DNA of 64,000 nucleotides. It comes from JABDMH01 sp965223105. GTDB taxonomy: Bacteria; Bacteroidota; Bacteroidia; Chitinophagales; Saprospiraceae. The position numbers were made by a program, and so were the translations under genes. Location: the NCBI GenBank assembly GCA_965223105.1, contig OZ244987.1:372001-436000 (forward strand), given 5' to 3'. How positions within the stretch are numbered: position 1 is the stretch's first letter; each line of letters begins with the position of its first letter. Positions 8,540-17,300 of the stretch are shown one piece after another. The notes beneath the pieces are model-generated. The model saw only the letters and a list, made by a program, of their open reading frames with translations. It made no database searches and was not told the origin of the DNA.

Positions 8540-9706
8540 ATGACCAATTCAAATGAAAAAATACACCGTGTTGGGATTATTATGAATGGCGTGACTGGCC
8601 GTATGGGGACCAGACAACATTTGGTCAGATCGATTGTGGCCATTCGAAATCAAGGTGGTGTGCGTATTTCACCTGACGAGGTGATTATGCCAGAACCCAT
8701 CCTGGTGGGAAGAAACGAAGAAAAATTAAAGGCATTATGTCAAGAATACCATATTGACCGATATACCACTTCGTTGGATCAAGCTCTCGAGATGGATGAC
8801 TACTCCATCTATTTTGATGCCCAGATTACTGGACGTAGATTTTTATCGGTCAAGAAAGCCATCGAAGCCGGTAAACACATTTACTGTGAGAAACCTACTG
8901 GAGTGGATTTAAAGGAAGCACTGGACCTGTATAAACTAGCTAAACAAAAAGGGATCAAGCATGGTGTGGTGCAAGATAAATTATGGTTGCCAGGAATGCT
9001 CAAGGCCAAACAGTTGATTGAACAAGGATTTTTTGGAAGAATTTTATCCCTACGGGGTGAATTTGGTTATTGGGTATTTGAAGGACACACCATTCCTCCC
9101 AATCGACCCTCATGGAATTATCGCAAGGAAGGTGGTGGAGGTATTATTATGGATATGCTTTGCCACTGGCGCTATGTCTTGGACAATATTTTTGGAGAGG
9201 TTCAGGCGGTCCAATGCCTGGGCACAACCCATATTAAGGAGCGAATCGATGAGCAAGGCAACCCCTATGAATGCACTGCTGACGATGCAGCTTACTCAAC
9301 ATTCAAATTGGCAGGAGATATCATTGCCCATTTTAACTCCTCGTGGACGGTGAGGGTACGTCGTGATGATTTGTTGACCATACAAATTGATGGAACCAAG
9401 GGCAGTGCAGTGATTGGACTTCGTGATTGCCTGACTCAATCCTACATTGAAACTCCTGTACCCATTTGGAATCCCGATATTCCACAACCCATTAACTTTT
9501 TTGATCAGTGGACTCCTTTCAACCCGGATGCCGAGTATGAAAATGCTTTTAAGGTTCAATGGGAGCTCTTTCTTAAATACATTATCAATGATGATCCCTT
9601 TCCATGGGACCTTTTAGAAGGTGCGAAAGGAGTACAACTTGCGGAATTGGGATTGGATAGTTGGGAAAAGGGTTGTTGGTTGGATGTCGAAAATTTGGAA
9701 GTATGA
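8540..9706 (+). CDS. Gfo/Idh/MocA-family NAD(P)-dependent oxidoreductase
   Basis: A 388-residue oxidoreductase. The N-terminus contains the nucleotide-binding segment VGIIMNGVTGRMG, and the family signature EKPTG lies near residue 115 (HIYCEKPTGVD). The C-terminal half forms the substrate-binding sheet, with GGGGIIMDMLCHWRYVLD. The family oxidises or reduces sugars or cyclitols at C-3 or C-2 with NAD(H). The ATG at 8540 is preferred to an in-frame TTG at 8504 inside the upstream gene. The 3' end overlaps the SDR start by 4 nt. Context with a GH88-like enzyme and a TIM-barrel isomerase suggests a keto-sugar intermediate, which is inference. Confidence 0.88.
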   Translation: MTNSNEKIHRVGIIMNGVTGRMGTRQHLVRSIVAIRNQGGVRISPDEVIMPEPILVGRNEEKLKALCQEYHIDRYTTSLDQALEMDDYSIYFDAQITGRRFLSVKKAIEAGKHIYCEKPTGVDLKEALDLYKLAKQKGIKHGVVQDKLWLPGMLKAKQLIEQGFFGRILSLRGEFGYWVFEGHTIPPNRPSWNYRKEGGGGIIMDMLCHWRYVLDNIFGEVQAVQCLGTTHIKERIDEQGNPYECTADDAAYSTFKLAGDIIAHFNSSWTVRVRRDDLLTIQIDGTKGSAVIGLRDCLTQSYIETPVPIWNPDIPQPINFFDQWTPFNPDAEYENAFKVQWELFLKYIINDDPFPWDLLEGAKGVQLAELGLDSWEKGCWLDVENLEV

Positions 9707-10467
9707 TGAAAGTGGCTCTAATTACCGGTGGCAGCCGTGGGATTGGTCTGGGGATAGCGCAGACATTGGCTGATGAAGGTTGGTCACTGGCAATAAATGG
9801 GGTGCGGGAGGAGAGAGAAGTATCTGAAACACTTCAATGGCTAAGCCGAGAAAATCAGGATGTTATCTATGTACAAGGAGATATCGGAAGTGCTGAAGAT
9901 CGTCAGAATATCCTGAAGCAGACCTGGAGTCACTATCAGAGGATTGATGCTCTGGTCAACAACGCAGGAGTAGCACCACGCCAAAGGGCAGACCTTCTTG
10001 AGATGTCTGAAGAAAGTTATGATTGGGTGATGAACATCAATTTGAAAGGCACCTTTTTCTTATCGCAGGCTGTTGCCAACAAAATGATTTCTTCTCTGGG
10101 TGTAGGCACCAACCGATTCATTGTCAACATCTCCTCCATCTCAGCAACCATCGCGTCCATCAATCGAGGGGAATACTGCATCTCCAAGGCCGGTATGAGC
10201 ATGATGACCCAACTTCTCGCTACTCGATTGGCACCCGATCAGATATTGGTTTATGAGGTGCGTCCCGGTATCATTGCCACTGACATGACCGGAAAAGTTA
10301 AAGACAAATACGACCAGTTGTTGGCGGATGGCCTGGCGATTCAAGCACGTTGGGGACAACCAAGTGATATTGGCAGGGCGGTTGCCTCCCTACTGCGAAA
10401 TGATTTCCCATACTCTACTGGCCAGGTCTTTATGGTAGATGGTGGCCTGACCGTATCTAGACTTTGA
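9703..10467 (+). CDS. Short-chain dehydrogenase/reductase
   Basis: A classical SDR of about 254 residues. Visible motifs are TGGSRGIG (cofactor loop), NNAGVAPR, the catalytic serine region NISSIS, YCISK (Tyr/Lys pair) and the C-terminal GQVFMVDGG. Such genes are often auto-named 3-ketoacyl-ACP reductase, but its place in a sugar operon makes a sugar or keto-acid dehydrogenase more likely. Start ATG at 9703 (or 9706) overlaps the stop of the oxidoreductase gene by 4 nt. An earlier in-frame start at 9661 would run far into that gene and is not needed. Confidence 0.88.
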   Translation: MMKVALITGGSRGIGLGIAQTLADEGWSLAINGVREEREVSETLQWLSRENQDVIYVQGDIGSAEDRQNILKQTWSHYQRIDALVNNAGVAPRQRADLLEMSEESYDWVMNINLKGTFFLSQAVANKMISSLGVGTNRFIVNISSISATIASINRGEYCISKAGMSMMTQLLATRLAPDQILVYEVRPGIIATDMTGKVKDKYDQLLADGLAIQARWGQPSDIGRAVASLLRNDFPYSTGQVFMVDGGLTVSRL

Positions 10468-10547
10468 AGCTTTCTTGAAAAATCTTCAAGCAAAGGTCTA
10501 TAGGGGATTTTCTTATATTGAAAACCAAACTCCTCTCACATCTGAAC

Positions 10548-10766
10548 ATGAACAAGTCTCTGATTTGGAAGATCTGCTGCCTGGCCGCAATCCTGGTTAC
10601 GGCAGCGAGTTTTTCTTCGCTGGTGATTCCAGCTGATCGAAGCACACCCTTTTTGTTGGGTATGCCTTATACATTGTGGATGGGATTTGTTGTCTCGGCC
10701 ATACTCCTGATGTTGACAATCATCGGATCAGTGGTACATCCAGCCAGAGAAGAGGAAAACGACTGA
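10548..10766 (+). CDS. Small two-helix membrane protein paired with the symporter
   Basis: A 72-residue protein with two hydrophobic segments (about residues 6-27 and 37-61, ending IIGSVVHPAREEEND). Its size, the LLGMPYTLWM segment and its position 3 nt before a sodium:solute symporter resemble the DUF3311-like small partners of SSS transporters. An in-frame TTG at 10518 would add ten residues. It probably assists or assembles with the downstream permease in the inner membrane, but this rests on context only. Confidence 0.7.
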   Translation: MNKSLIWKICCLAAILVTAASFSSLVIPADRSTPFLLGMPYTLWMGFVVSAILLMLTIIGSVVHPAREEEND

Positions 10767-10769
10767 TTT

Positions 10770-12167
10770 ATGCTGCGTACTTTACTTATCGTTGGCCTGA
10801 TCTATTTGTCCCTCCTGGTCTCCTTCACGTTAATCACCAGCCGGAAGGAGAAAAACAGCAAGAACTATTTTATGGCTGGCAGCAACATTGGGGCCTTTTT
10901 AGGCCTCTTCACTTTTGCCGCTACATTGTTCAGCACCTTTACTCTTTTGGGTATGCCAGATTTTTTCCGGACTCATGGAGTTGGAGCCTGGATATTTCTT
11001 GCGGTCTCGGACCTGGTCATGGTTTTTGCAGTACTCTGGATTGGGTATTATTTAAGGAAGAAGACGAGGGGAAGTCAATACTTGGGGATGGCCGGTTTTA
11101 TGCAACAGTGTTTTCAGTCGAAGTTGGCAGGTTATGTTGCCTTCCTTGGTGCTTTTATATTCTTGATTCCCTATGTATCGATCCAGATTCGAGGTGTAGC
11201 CATCTTCTTGGTGCAGGCCTTTCCATCTGGTCCTCCCATGTGGATCTATGCGGTGGTCATGGTTATCGTGATGTTGATCTACAGTGAAATTGGTGGTCTA
11301 AAAGCGATTATTTACAGTGATGTATTACAGGGGATCTTGTTATTAATCGTTATCTGGATCATTGGTTTGATTTGTTTGGATCGAATGGGAGGCATCGGCC
11401 AAATGTTTTCTTCGATCCAAAACCAAAACGAAGCGCTCTTATCGACGCCTGGGCCCTCTGGACTTTTTACATTTCAATTCTTATTTGGCTCCATGGTTGC
11501 CATTGTCATGATACCTTTTACGCAGCCTCAGGTATCGACAAGATTGATTATTATGAAGGATACGAAGGCACTTTTCCGAATGGCTATTGGTCTGGGAACA
11601 TTTGCCATTTTGGTCATTTTACCAACCTTATTTTTAGGCATGTATGGGGCATTGAATTACCCTGATGCCAGTACCTCCGAATTTCTTGGCAATACCCTGA
11701 TTCATGATCAAATGCAGTTTTTAGGTGCCTTTGTGATCATTGGATTGATTGCCGCTGCAATCTCCACAGCAGATTCACAGATTTTTGCTTTAGGTGGTGA
11801 AACACGGTCTCTACTGAAAGGTGAAGACAAGGCCATGATCAAGAGAGCGCGTATCTCGATTGTAATTTTCGCGGTGTTGGCTCTGATATTTGCCCTGTTG
11901 AGTAGTGATCAGTTGGTCCTCTTAGCTCGCGCTAGCTTTGCCGGCACATCACTCCTGGCGCCAATGATATTTACGGGCATTTTTTATGATCATTCGAGTC
12001 AAATTAAGTCAATACCCCTACTGACATTGGTAGCCATTATCATTTTGGTCCTGTCGCAACTGGGTCTGATAGCGAGTTCATTTTTTGGTATCCGGCTGGA
12101 TTTGCTTTTACTTATTGTGCTTACCGTGGTTTCTTTGGTTGATATCCTACGACATAAGAATAGTTGA
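10770..12167 (+). CDS. Sodium:solute symporter (SSS family) permease
   Basis: A 465-residue integral membrane protein with about 13 hydrophobic helices. Family features include ITSRKEKNSKNYFMAGSNIG near the N-terminus, YSEIGGLKAIIYSDVLQG in the middle and IAAAISTADSQIFALGGE, matching the conserved helix-8 STADS segment of SSS permeases. It should import the substrate handled by the upstream cytosolic enzymes using a sodium gradient. It is the last gene of the 5088-12167 run and converges on rpiA with a 45-nt gap. The substrate is likely a uronic acid or sugar, by context. Confidence 0.9.
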   Translation: MLRTLLIVGLIYLSLLVSFTLITSRKEKNSKNYFMAGSNIGAFLGLFTFAATLFSTFTLLGMPDFFRTHGVGAWIFLAVSDLVMVFAVLWIGYYLRKKTRGSQYLGMAGFMQQCFQSKLAGYVAFLGAFIFLIPYVSIQIRGVAIFLVQAFPSGPPMWIYAVVMVIVMLIYSEIGGLKAIIYSDVLQGILLLIVIWIIGLICLDRMGGIGQMFSSIQNQNEALLSTPGPSGLFTFQFLFGSMVAIVMIPFTQPQVSTRLIIMKDTKALFRMAIGLGTFAILVILPTLFLGMYGALNYPDASTSEFLGNTLIHDQMQFLGAFVIIGLIAAAISTADSQIFALGGETRSLLKGEDKAMIKRARISIVIFAVLALIFALLSSDQLVLLARASFAGTSLLAPMIFTGIFYDHSSQIKSIPLLTLVAIIILVLSQLGLIASSFFGIRLDLLLLIVLTVVSLVDILRHKNS

Positions 12168-12212
12168 CTTGTGGCATCAGCCATGCCCCCTCAATTTCGT
12201 GGGTACTGCTGA

Positions 12213-12890
12213 TCACCTTCGAAACGTGATGGTCTCCTTGCTCTTTCCCATGATCACAATATCCGCCATATCGATAAAAAGACCATTTTCAATGACTCCC
12301 GGGATTCGAAGTAATTCATCATTCATCGCCTGCGGGTTGCTAATCTTCTTTAAGTCAAGGTCGATGATATAATTGCCATTGTCCGTGACATAAGGTCTAC
12401 CTTGGCCATAGCGCAATGCAGGCCGTAATCCAAGCTCTTTAAATCTTCCAAGTAGGGCTTCGTGACAAAATTGCATGACTTCCACAGGCAATTTAAAATC
12501 GCCAAGGGTATCGACCTGTTTGGCAGAATCGGTCACAATCACTAACACCTTTGATAGAGATGCAACCACTTTTTCACGTAAAAGAGCTCCTCCCCCTCCT
12601 TTAATCAGATTTAAGTAAGGATCAAATTCATCTGCGCCGTCGATTGTGATGTCAATTTGTACACACTTATTGATGTCGAGAAGATCAAGTCCCAGTGTCC
12701 GTGCAAGCTCTGCACTTGCATTTGATGTTGCTACAAACTGTAAGTTTTGTAGTCTCCCCTTTTCTAACTCGTCAGCCACGCACCTAATGGCGTGACTAGC
12801 TGTACTTCCACTGCCCAATCCCACAATGTTCCCAGACCGAATATATCCTACTGACTCACGGGCGGCCAGCCTCTTTTCATCTTCCTGCAT
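12213..12890 (-). CDS. rpiA: Ribose-5-phosphate isomerase A
   Basis: Interconverts ribose 5-phosphate and ribulose 5-phosphate in the cytosolic pentose phosphate pathway. The 225 residues show GLGSGSTASHAI (phosphate-binding loop), DITIDGADEFD with the catalytic aspartates, and KGGGGALLREK, which carries the conserved lysine. The C-terminal end MADIVIMGKSKETI is typical. Length is normal. It is transcribed alone on the minus strand, convergent with the symporter gene. Confidence 0.95.
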   Translation of the reverse strand: MQEDEKRLAARESVGYIRSGNIVGLGSGSTASHAIRCVADELEKGRLQNLQFVATSNASAELARTLGLDLLDINKCVQIDITIDGADEFDPYLNLIKGGGGALLREKVVASLSKVLVIVTDSAKQVDTLGDFKLPVEVMQFCHEALLGRFKELGLRPALRYGQGRPYVTDNGNYIIDLDLKKISNPQAMNDELLRIPGVIENGLFIDMADIVIMGKSKETITFRR

Positions 12891-13047
12891 AAATTAGCTG
12901 TAGTGTGGGTCTGAAAATAGAAATTTTCATCTGGCAATTGGTTGTTAAATAGAAAAACCACTTGAAGAAAATTCTTTAAGGGAGAGCAGAGCCGTGATAG
13001 ATCCCCTCAAATTAGTGGCAAGTTTAATTCAGAAGACGTACCATCTA

Positions 13048-13800
13048 TCAAAATATCAGTGAGAGACAAGTGAGCCCTCCATCCATTTTTTGAAATTCGG
13101 AGATGTCAAGGACATAGATCTCGTAACCCAGGTCGAGCATGGATTGTTGAGCCTTGGGGTAACCCATCGGAACCAACAAGTGGTCATTGACTCGTAAACA
13201 ATTAGCAGCTTCTTTCTCTATAGCTCCTATTCTAATCACATTGAACGTCAGAAAGAAACGATCCAATGGAGGAAGGGAAACCACATCGTTGCCTCCGAGA
13301 TAGGTTACGCCAGTCTTTAGATGCAGCAGTGATTTTACGGGTATTTCGGAAGAAGTGAAGTGGTAGCGCTCGAGAATTTTCCTTAATTGTCTGGCACCCT
13401 CTCGATTGGTCCGTGTAGACCTACCAATATAAAAATGGTCTTGTATTCTTAGGATATCTCCACCATCAACCGTTGCTGGCGATCGGATATATTCCAGTAT
13501 ACGCTCCTCTGAAAGAAGTTCGGCTATTGTCTCTACTTCTCTACGACGGGAAAGGTGCCCCGGCCGGGTAATCACAGCCATTTCCTCGGTTACGATGGCT
13601 GTGTCTTCTACAAAACATCCATCGGGATGGTCTCTTTCAGGGTCCAAGATGGTCAACTTTATGCCGCATTGCATCAGTGCGTGGCAATACAATTCATGTT
13701 GCTGGAGGGCGATCTCGTAATCGGGTTTCTCACCATGCTTTGTCGAGATGCCATCCCCAAAATTTCTTCCCGGGCTCCGTACGATTCCTTGAGAAAACAT
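13048..13800 (-). CDS. DDAH-like amidinohydrolase (arginine deiminase superfamily)
   Basis: A 250-residue guanidine-modifying-fold enzyme related to dimethylarginine dimethylaminohydrolase and ornithine-forming amidinohydrolases. It shows MFSQGIVRSPGRNFGDGI at the N-terminus, DGCFVEDTAIV (acidic active-site residue), ATVDGGDIL, LHLKTGVTYLGG with the catalytic histidine, and DGGLTCLSLIF at the end with the nucleophilic cysteine. It may hydrolyse methylated arginine or arginine to citrulline; the precise substrate is not readable. No partner genes of arginine metabolism are adjacent. It is divergent from the giant kinase gene across a 573-bp intergenic region. Confidence 0.87.
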   Translation of the reverse strand: MFSQGIVRSPGRNFGDGISTKHGEKPDYEIALQQHELYCHALMQCGIKLTILDPERDHPDGCFVEDTAIVTEEMAVITRPGHLSRRREVETIAELLSEERILEYIRSPATVDGGDILRIQDHFYIGRSTRTNREGARQLRKILERYHFTSSEIPVKSLLHLKTGVTYLGGNDVVSLPPLDRFFLTFNVIRIGAIEKEAANCLRVNDHLLVPMGYPKAQQSMLDLGYEIYVLDISEFQKMDGGLTCLSLIF

Positions 13801-13927
13801 AGTCTTCTTGGCTTACTGAACAAATTATTGTTTTATGCCGGTTTTCTGAGCTGGATCTTGTTCATACGAGTTTTAGATTCCGGTAGGAACTTCTTTCACA
13901 TTTCCACAAGTTCAACCATTCTCCAGC

Positions 13928-13952
13928 AATTCCATGGAAAATCCATGGAATT
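13928..13952. repeat. Perfect 11-bp inverted repeat, 3-nt spacer
   Basis: Arms AATTCCATGGA (13928-13938) and TCCATGGAATT (13942-13952) pair perfectly around AAA. It could be a regulator binding site or a hairpin, 128 bp upstream of the DDAH-like start. Each arm also contains the self-complementary core TCCATGGA. Confidence 0.6.
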
Positions 13953-14182
13953 TGACGAATTTCCTACTTGAAATCACACTGAACTCATCACCGACCAAAA
14001 TACCATCTATGGATAAGATTGAGATCCACCAAATCGATGGTGGCCTATATAAAAAAGATCCTGGTTGAAAATACTTGAGCGACATCATACCCACTTTCAA
14101 AAGGGATCGCTGTTGACAGGGATCAAGCTGGGCAATAAATTCGAACACAGTAGATGAGATCATATGCTAATAATTTCCACCA

Positions 14183-14319
14183 TGTAAGCTTGCAGCCGGG
14201 CATTGTCAGCTTACAAGTCCCATATCTGGATTTATTCAAAAAAGTAAGCCATGTCAGAAGCCTGGATTAGAACTTGCCTGCGTTGTTGGGATAGGGCCTT
14301 GTCGGATCCATGGCTTACT
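14183..14319. repeat. Two inverted pairs of GTAAGC half-sites upstream of the giant kinase
   Basis: TGTAAGCT (14183-14190) pairs with AGCTTACA (14208-14215). AGTAAGCCATG (14243-14253) pairs perfectly with CATGGCTTACT (14309-14319). The four GTAAGC cores end 55 bp before the kinase start. They may be operator sites or arms of a structured leader RNA. Confidence 0.5.
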
Positions 14320-14373
14320 AAGTCAACCAAAAGATAGATCAGCAATTCATGGTGAAAATAGTCGACTGATACG

Positions 14374-17300
14374 ATGCCAGACGAAATTCAAGATAAAAAG
14401 TACAGCCATCTTTTACAGGAGCTTGAAGAGACAAAGTCTACACTGGAAATAGTAAAAAGGGAAGTCGAGATCGAAAGAGCACTCGATAAGATCCGCTCCA
14501 AGACTTTATCAATGCAAAGTAGCGAAGATATTCTGTCTACAGCTTATGAAGTATTTAGCGTATTAGAGGTGCTGGGCATCAAACCTTTGCGAAGCGGTAT
14601 TGGAATCGTAATTGATCCAGATGAAAGAGAATGGGAAGCATGGAGCATCACTACTGACACTCAAGCTAAGAAAATACAGACACGCTCCATTTTTACTTCG
14701 GATGTCCATTGGGTTTCACAAGGTATTTTTAATCACTGGAAAAACCAGGATAGTTTTTGGCTTTACGACTTGGAGGGGGATGCACTAAGGGATTTCGTCC
14801 AATCTATGCCACGCAATTATATACCCACCGGTGAAAGAACAGGTACACTTCCCTCCGAGGTAAATCGAGTGGTGTTTCACTATTCCTCCTTTCGGGAGGG
14901 TGTTGTCTTTGTAGGTACGGCAGCACCTCTTTCCACCAATGAAATTTCCATCCTGCAAAGAAGCACAGAGGTTTTCGCGCTGGCTTACAAGCGATTTCTC
15001 GATCTGCAGAATGCTGAAATGCTGGCCAGGGAATCTCGCATTGAAGCCACTATTGAGAGAGTGCGGAGCCGAACGATGGCCATGCGTAACAGCGAGGAAC
15101 TGCGCGAAGTAGTAGGTGAGTTTTTCAGACAGGTCCAACACTTGGGAATTGAAATTCAGATGTTTGTCATCTTCATCTTCAAACCCGATAGTGGGCTGGA
15201 ATGGTGGGGGACGGAATTTGGTGAGGAAGGTCTGCCTCATAGTTATAGTATCCCTCCTCTAAATACTTTCAAAGATCACCCAAGAGCCAGAAACCTCATT
15301 AAAATCCGGGAAGAGAAAACACCATATCAAGTATTTGAATTATCCGGCCAGGAAAAGAAAAGCTGGGATGAATTTCTCTTAAAAAATACCGGGCTGAGAT
15401 CTCTACCAGGAAATATCAAAAAAGGGATGAGGGCTTTGAAGAGGATTGTGCTTTGTGATGCCGCATGCAGCCATGGCATCCTGGAAGTCGCTGGCCCCAG
15501 TGCTCTTTCTGAAGAAGAGGCTCAAATATTGCAACGTTTTGCCCGGGTATTTGAGCAGACCTATACCAGATTTTTGGACGTGCAAAAAGCAGAAGCCCAA
15601 GCCCGGGAAGCTCAGATTGAAGCTGCTTTGGAAAAAGTACGAGCCCGCACCATGGCCATGCATCACAGTACAGCACTGCGTGAGGTCGTAAACGAATTAT
15701 TCCAACGGATGCATCCCTTCGGCCTAGCAGAATGGGGATTCCAGATACGAATTGCAAAGAAGGACGGCTCTGGATTTTATGCTTGGCTATCTACACCGGA
15801 GCAACGAGTCTTGCCAGAGAGATATGAAATCCCTACCCTGGATCACTGGGCCCTCCGTAAGTATTGGCAAATTTACCAAGACCAAGTACCTTTTGACACT
15901 ATAGAGGTGCAGGATGAGGATAAGCGGGCCCTCGATCTTCTGATTTTTGAGGAAAGTGAGCTTAGAAACCTGCCAGATGCGGTCAAGGAAAATATCTTAT
16001 CTGAAGACTACGTGCTTTTCTCAGTGGCTGCTATGAAATACGGGCTATTGGAGGCGATCGACGTAAAACCTAAGGGTGAAGAGGAAATTGATGTCTTAAA
16101 ACGTTTCGCCAAAGTATTCGAACAAACTTATACCCGTTTCCTTGATCTGCAAATAGCGGAGTCGCAGGCCAGAGAGGCTCAAATAGAAGCTGCACTTGAA
16201 CGCGTAAGATCAAGATCGATGGCCATGTACAGTAGCGAGGAGTTGGGAGATATTGCCAATGTGCTTTATCAAGAACTCATCGGTCTTGGTATTTCTAACT
16301 TCTTCAATTGTGGGTTCATCATCGTGAAAGAAGAGGAGGGTGAACAGTACGGTTGGATGACACAACCTAAGGGCGCCTTCGAGCATGCATTAAACCTTCC
16401 CTACCCTGGTGATCGAGTGTTGCAGAGCAGATTGGAGGCTTGGAAGAAAAAATTACCAGTATTTATTCAAGAAGTAGGCGGTAAAACATTATCCCGCCAT
16501 CTTGAATATGTTGCAGAACACTCACACTCGCAACATCAAATAGAGACAATAATGCCTTTCATGCCTGATCCTACCTACTTCTATTGTGGAAATTTTTCTG
16601 AAGGGTATTTACATATACTTACCGGCGAAAAGTTGGGAAGTGAAGCCGAAATCATTCTCGCTCGTTTTACCAAAGTTTTCGAGCAAACCTATACCCGCTT
16701 TCTAGATTTGAAAAAGGCCGAGGAACAGGCCCGCGAGGCACAGATCGAAGCTGCGTTGGAACGCGTCAGGGCAAGAAGTATGGCGATGCAAAGGAGCTCA
16801 GAGTTAGGAGAAGCGGCTGAAGTTTTATATAAACAGCTTTTGTCTCTTGGTCTGACTTTTGTCAGAAGTGGCTATGCACTCGTTGATGAAAAGAAGAATA
16901 TTCAGACACTTTACATGACCGCTCCTGGTGGGGTCTACATTGAATCTTATAATATGCCCTTAACCGGCAATAAAATACTAGATGCAAGGTATGGAAGTTG
17001 GAAAAATAAAAAGACAGTATTCTCCCAGGAAGTAAAAGGTCAAGATCTTATAGACCATATAGAATTTGTGGCGCCTCATTTTGGATCGACCAACGAAAAG
17101 GAAATTGCAGAAAATATGCCTGATCCAATCATCTACTATTGTGGCAATTTTTCGCACGGTTATTTACATCTTCATACAGTAAATTTCCTGAGTGAGGAGT
17201 ACAAGTCTATTGTGGCCCGATTTACCAAAGTCTTCGAACAAACCTATATCCGCTTCTTAGACCTGCAAAAAGCGGAGGAGCAGGCCAGGGAAGCACAGAT

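Larger units (their letters stand above)
13801..14373. other. 573-bp divergent intergenic region with several inverted repeats
   Basis: No convincing gene is seen; short frames here lack family features. The region holds a perfect 11-bp inverted repeat with a 3-nt spacer (13928-13952) and two inverted pairs built on GTAAGC half-sites (14183-14215 and 14243-14319). It must contain promoters for the DDAH-like gene (leftward) and the giant kinase gene (rightward). Confidence 0.5.

Noticed and set aside
10676..11287. 203-codon plus-strand frame
   Set aside because: It lies in another frame of the small membrane protein and the symporter, and its composition (many Trp and Cys) is not protein-like. 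The symporter frame has clear family motifs.
13555..13971. 138-codon plus-strand frame
   Set aside because: Mostly antisense to the DDAH-like gene, with no motif.
13912..14163. 83-codon minus-strand frame
   Set aside because: No family features; it overlaps the inverted repeat and is probably non-coding intergenic sequence.
14785..15240. 151-codon minus-strand frame inside the giant kinase
   Set aside because: Antisense shadow of a strongly coding repeat unit.
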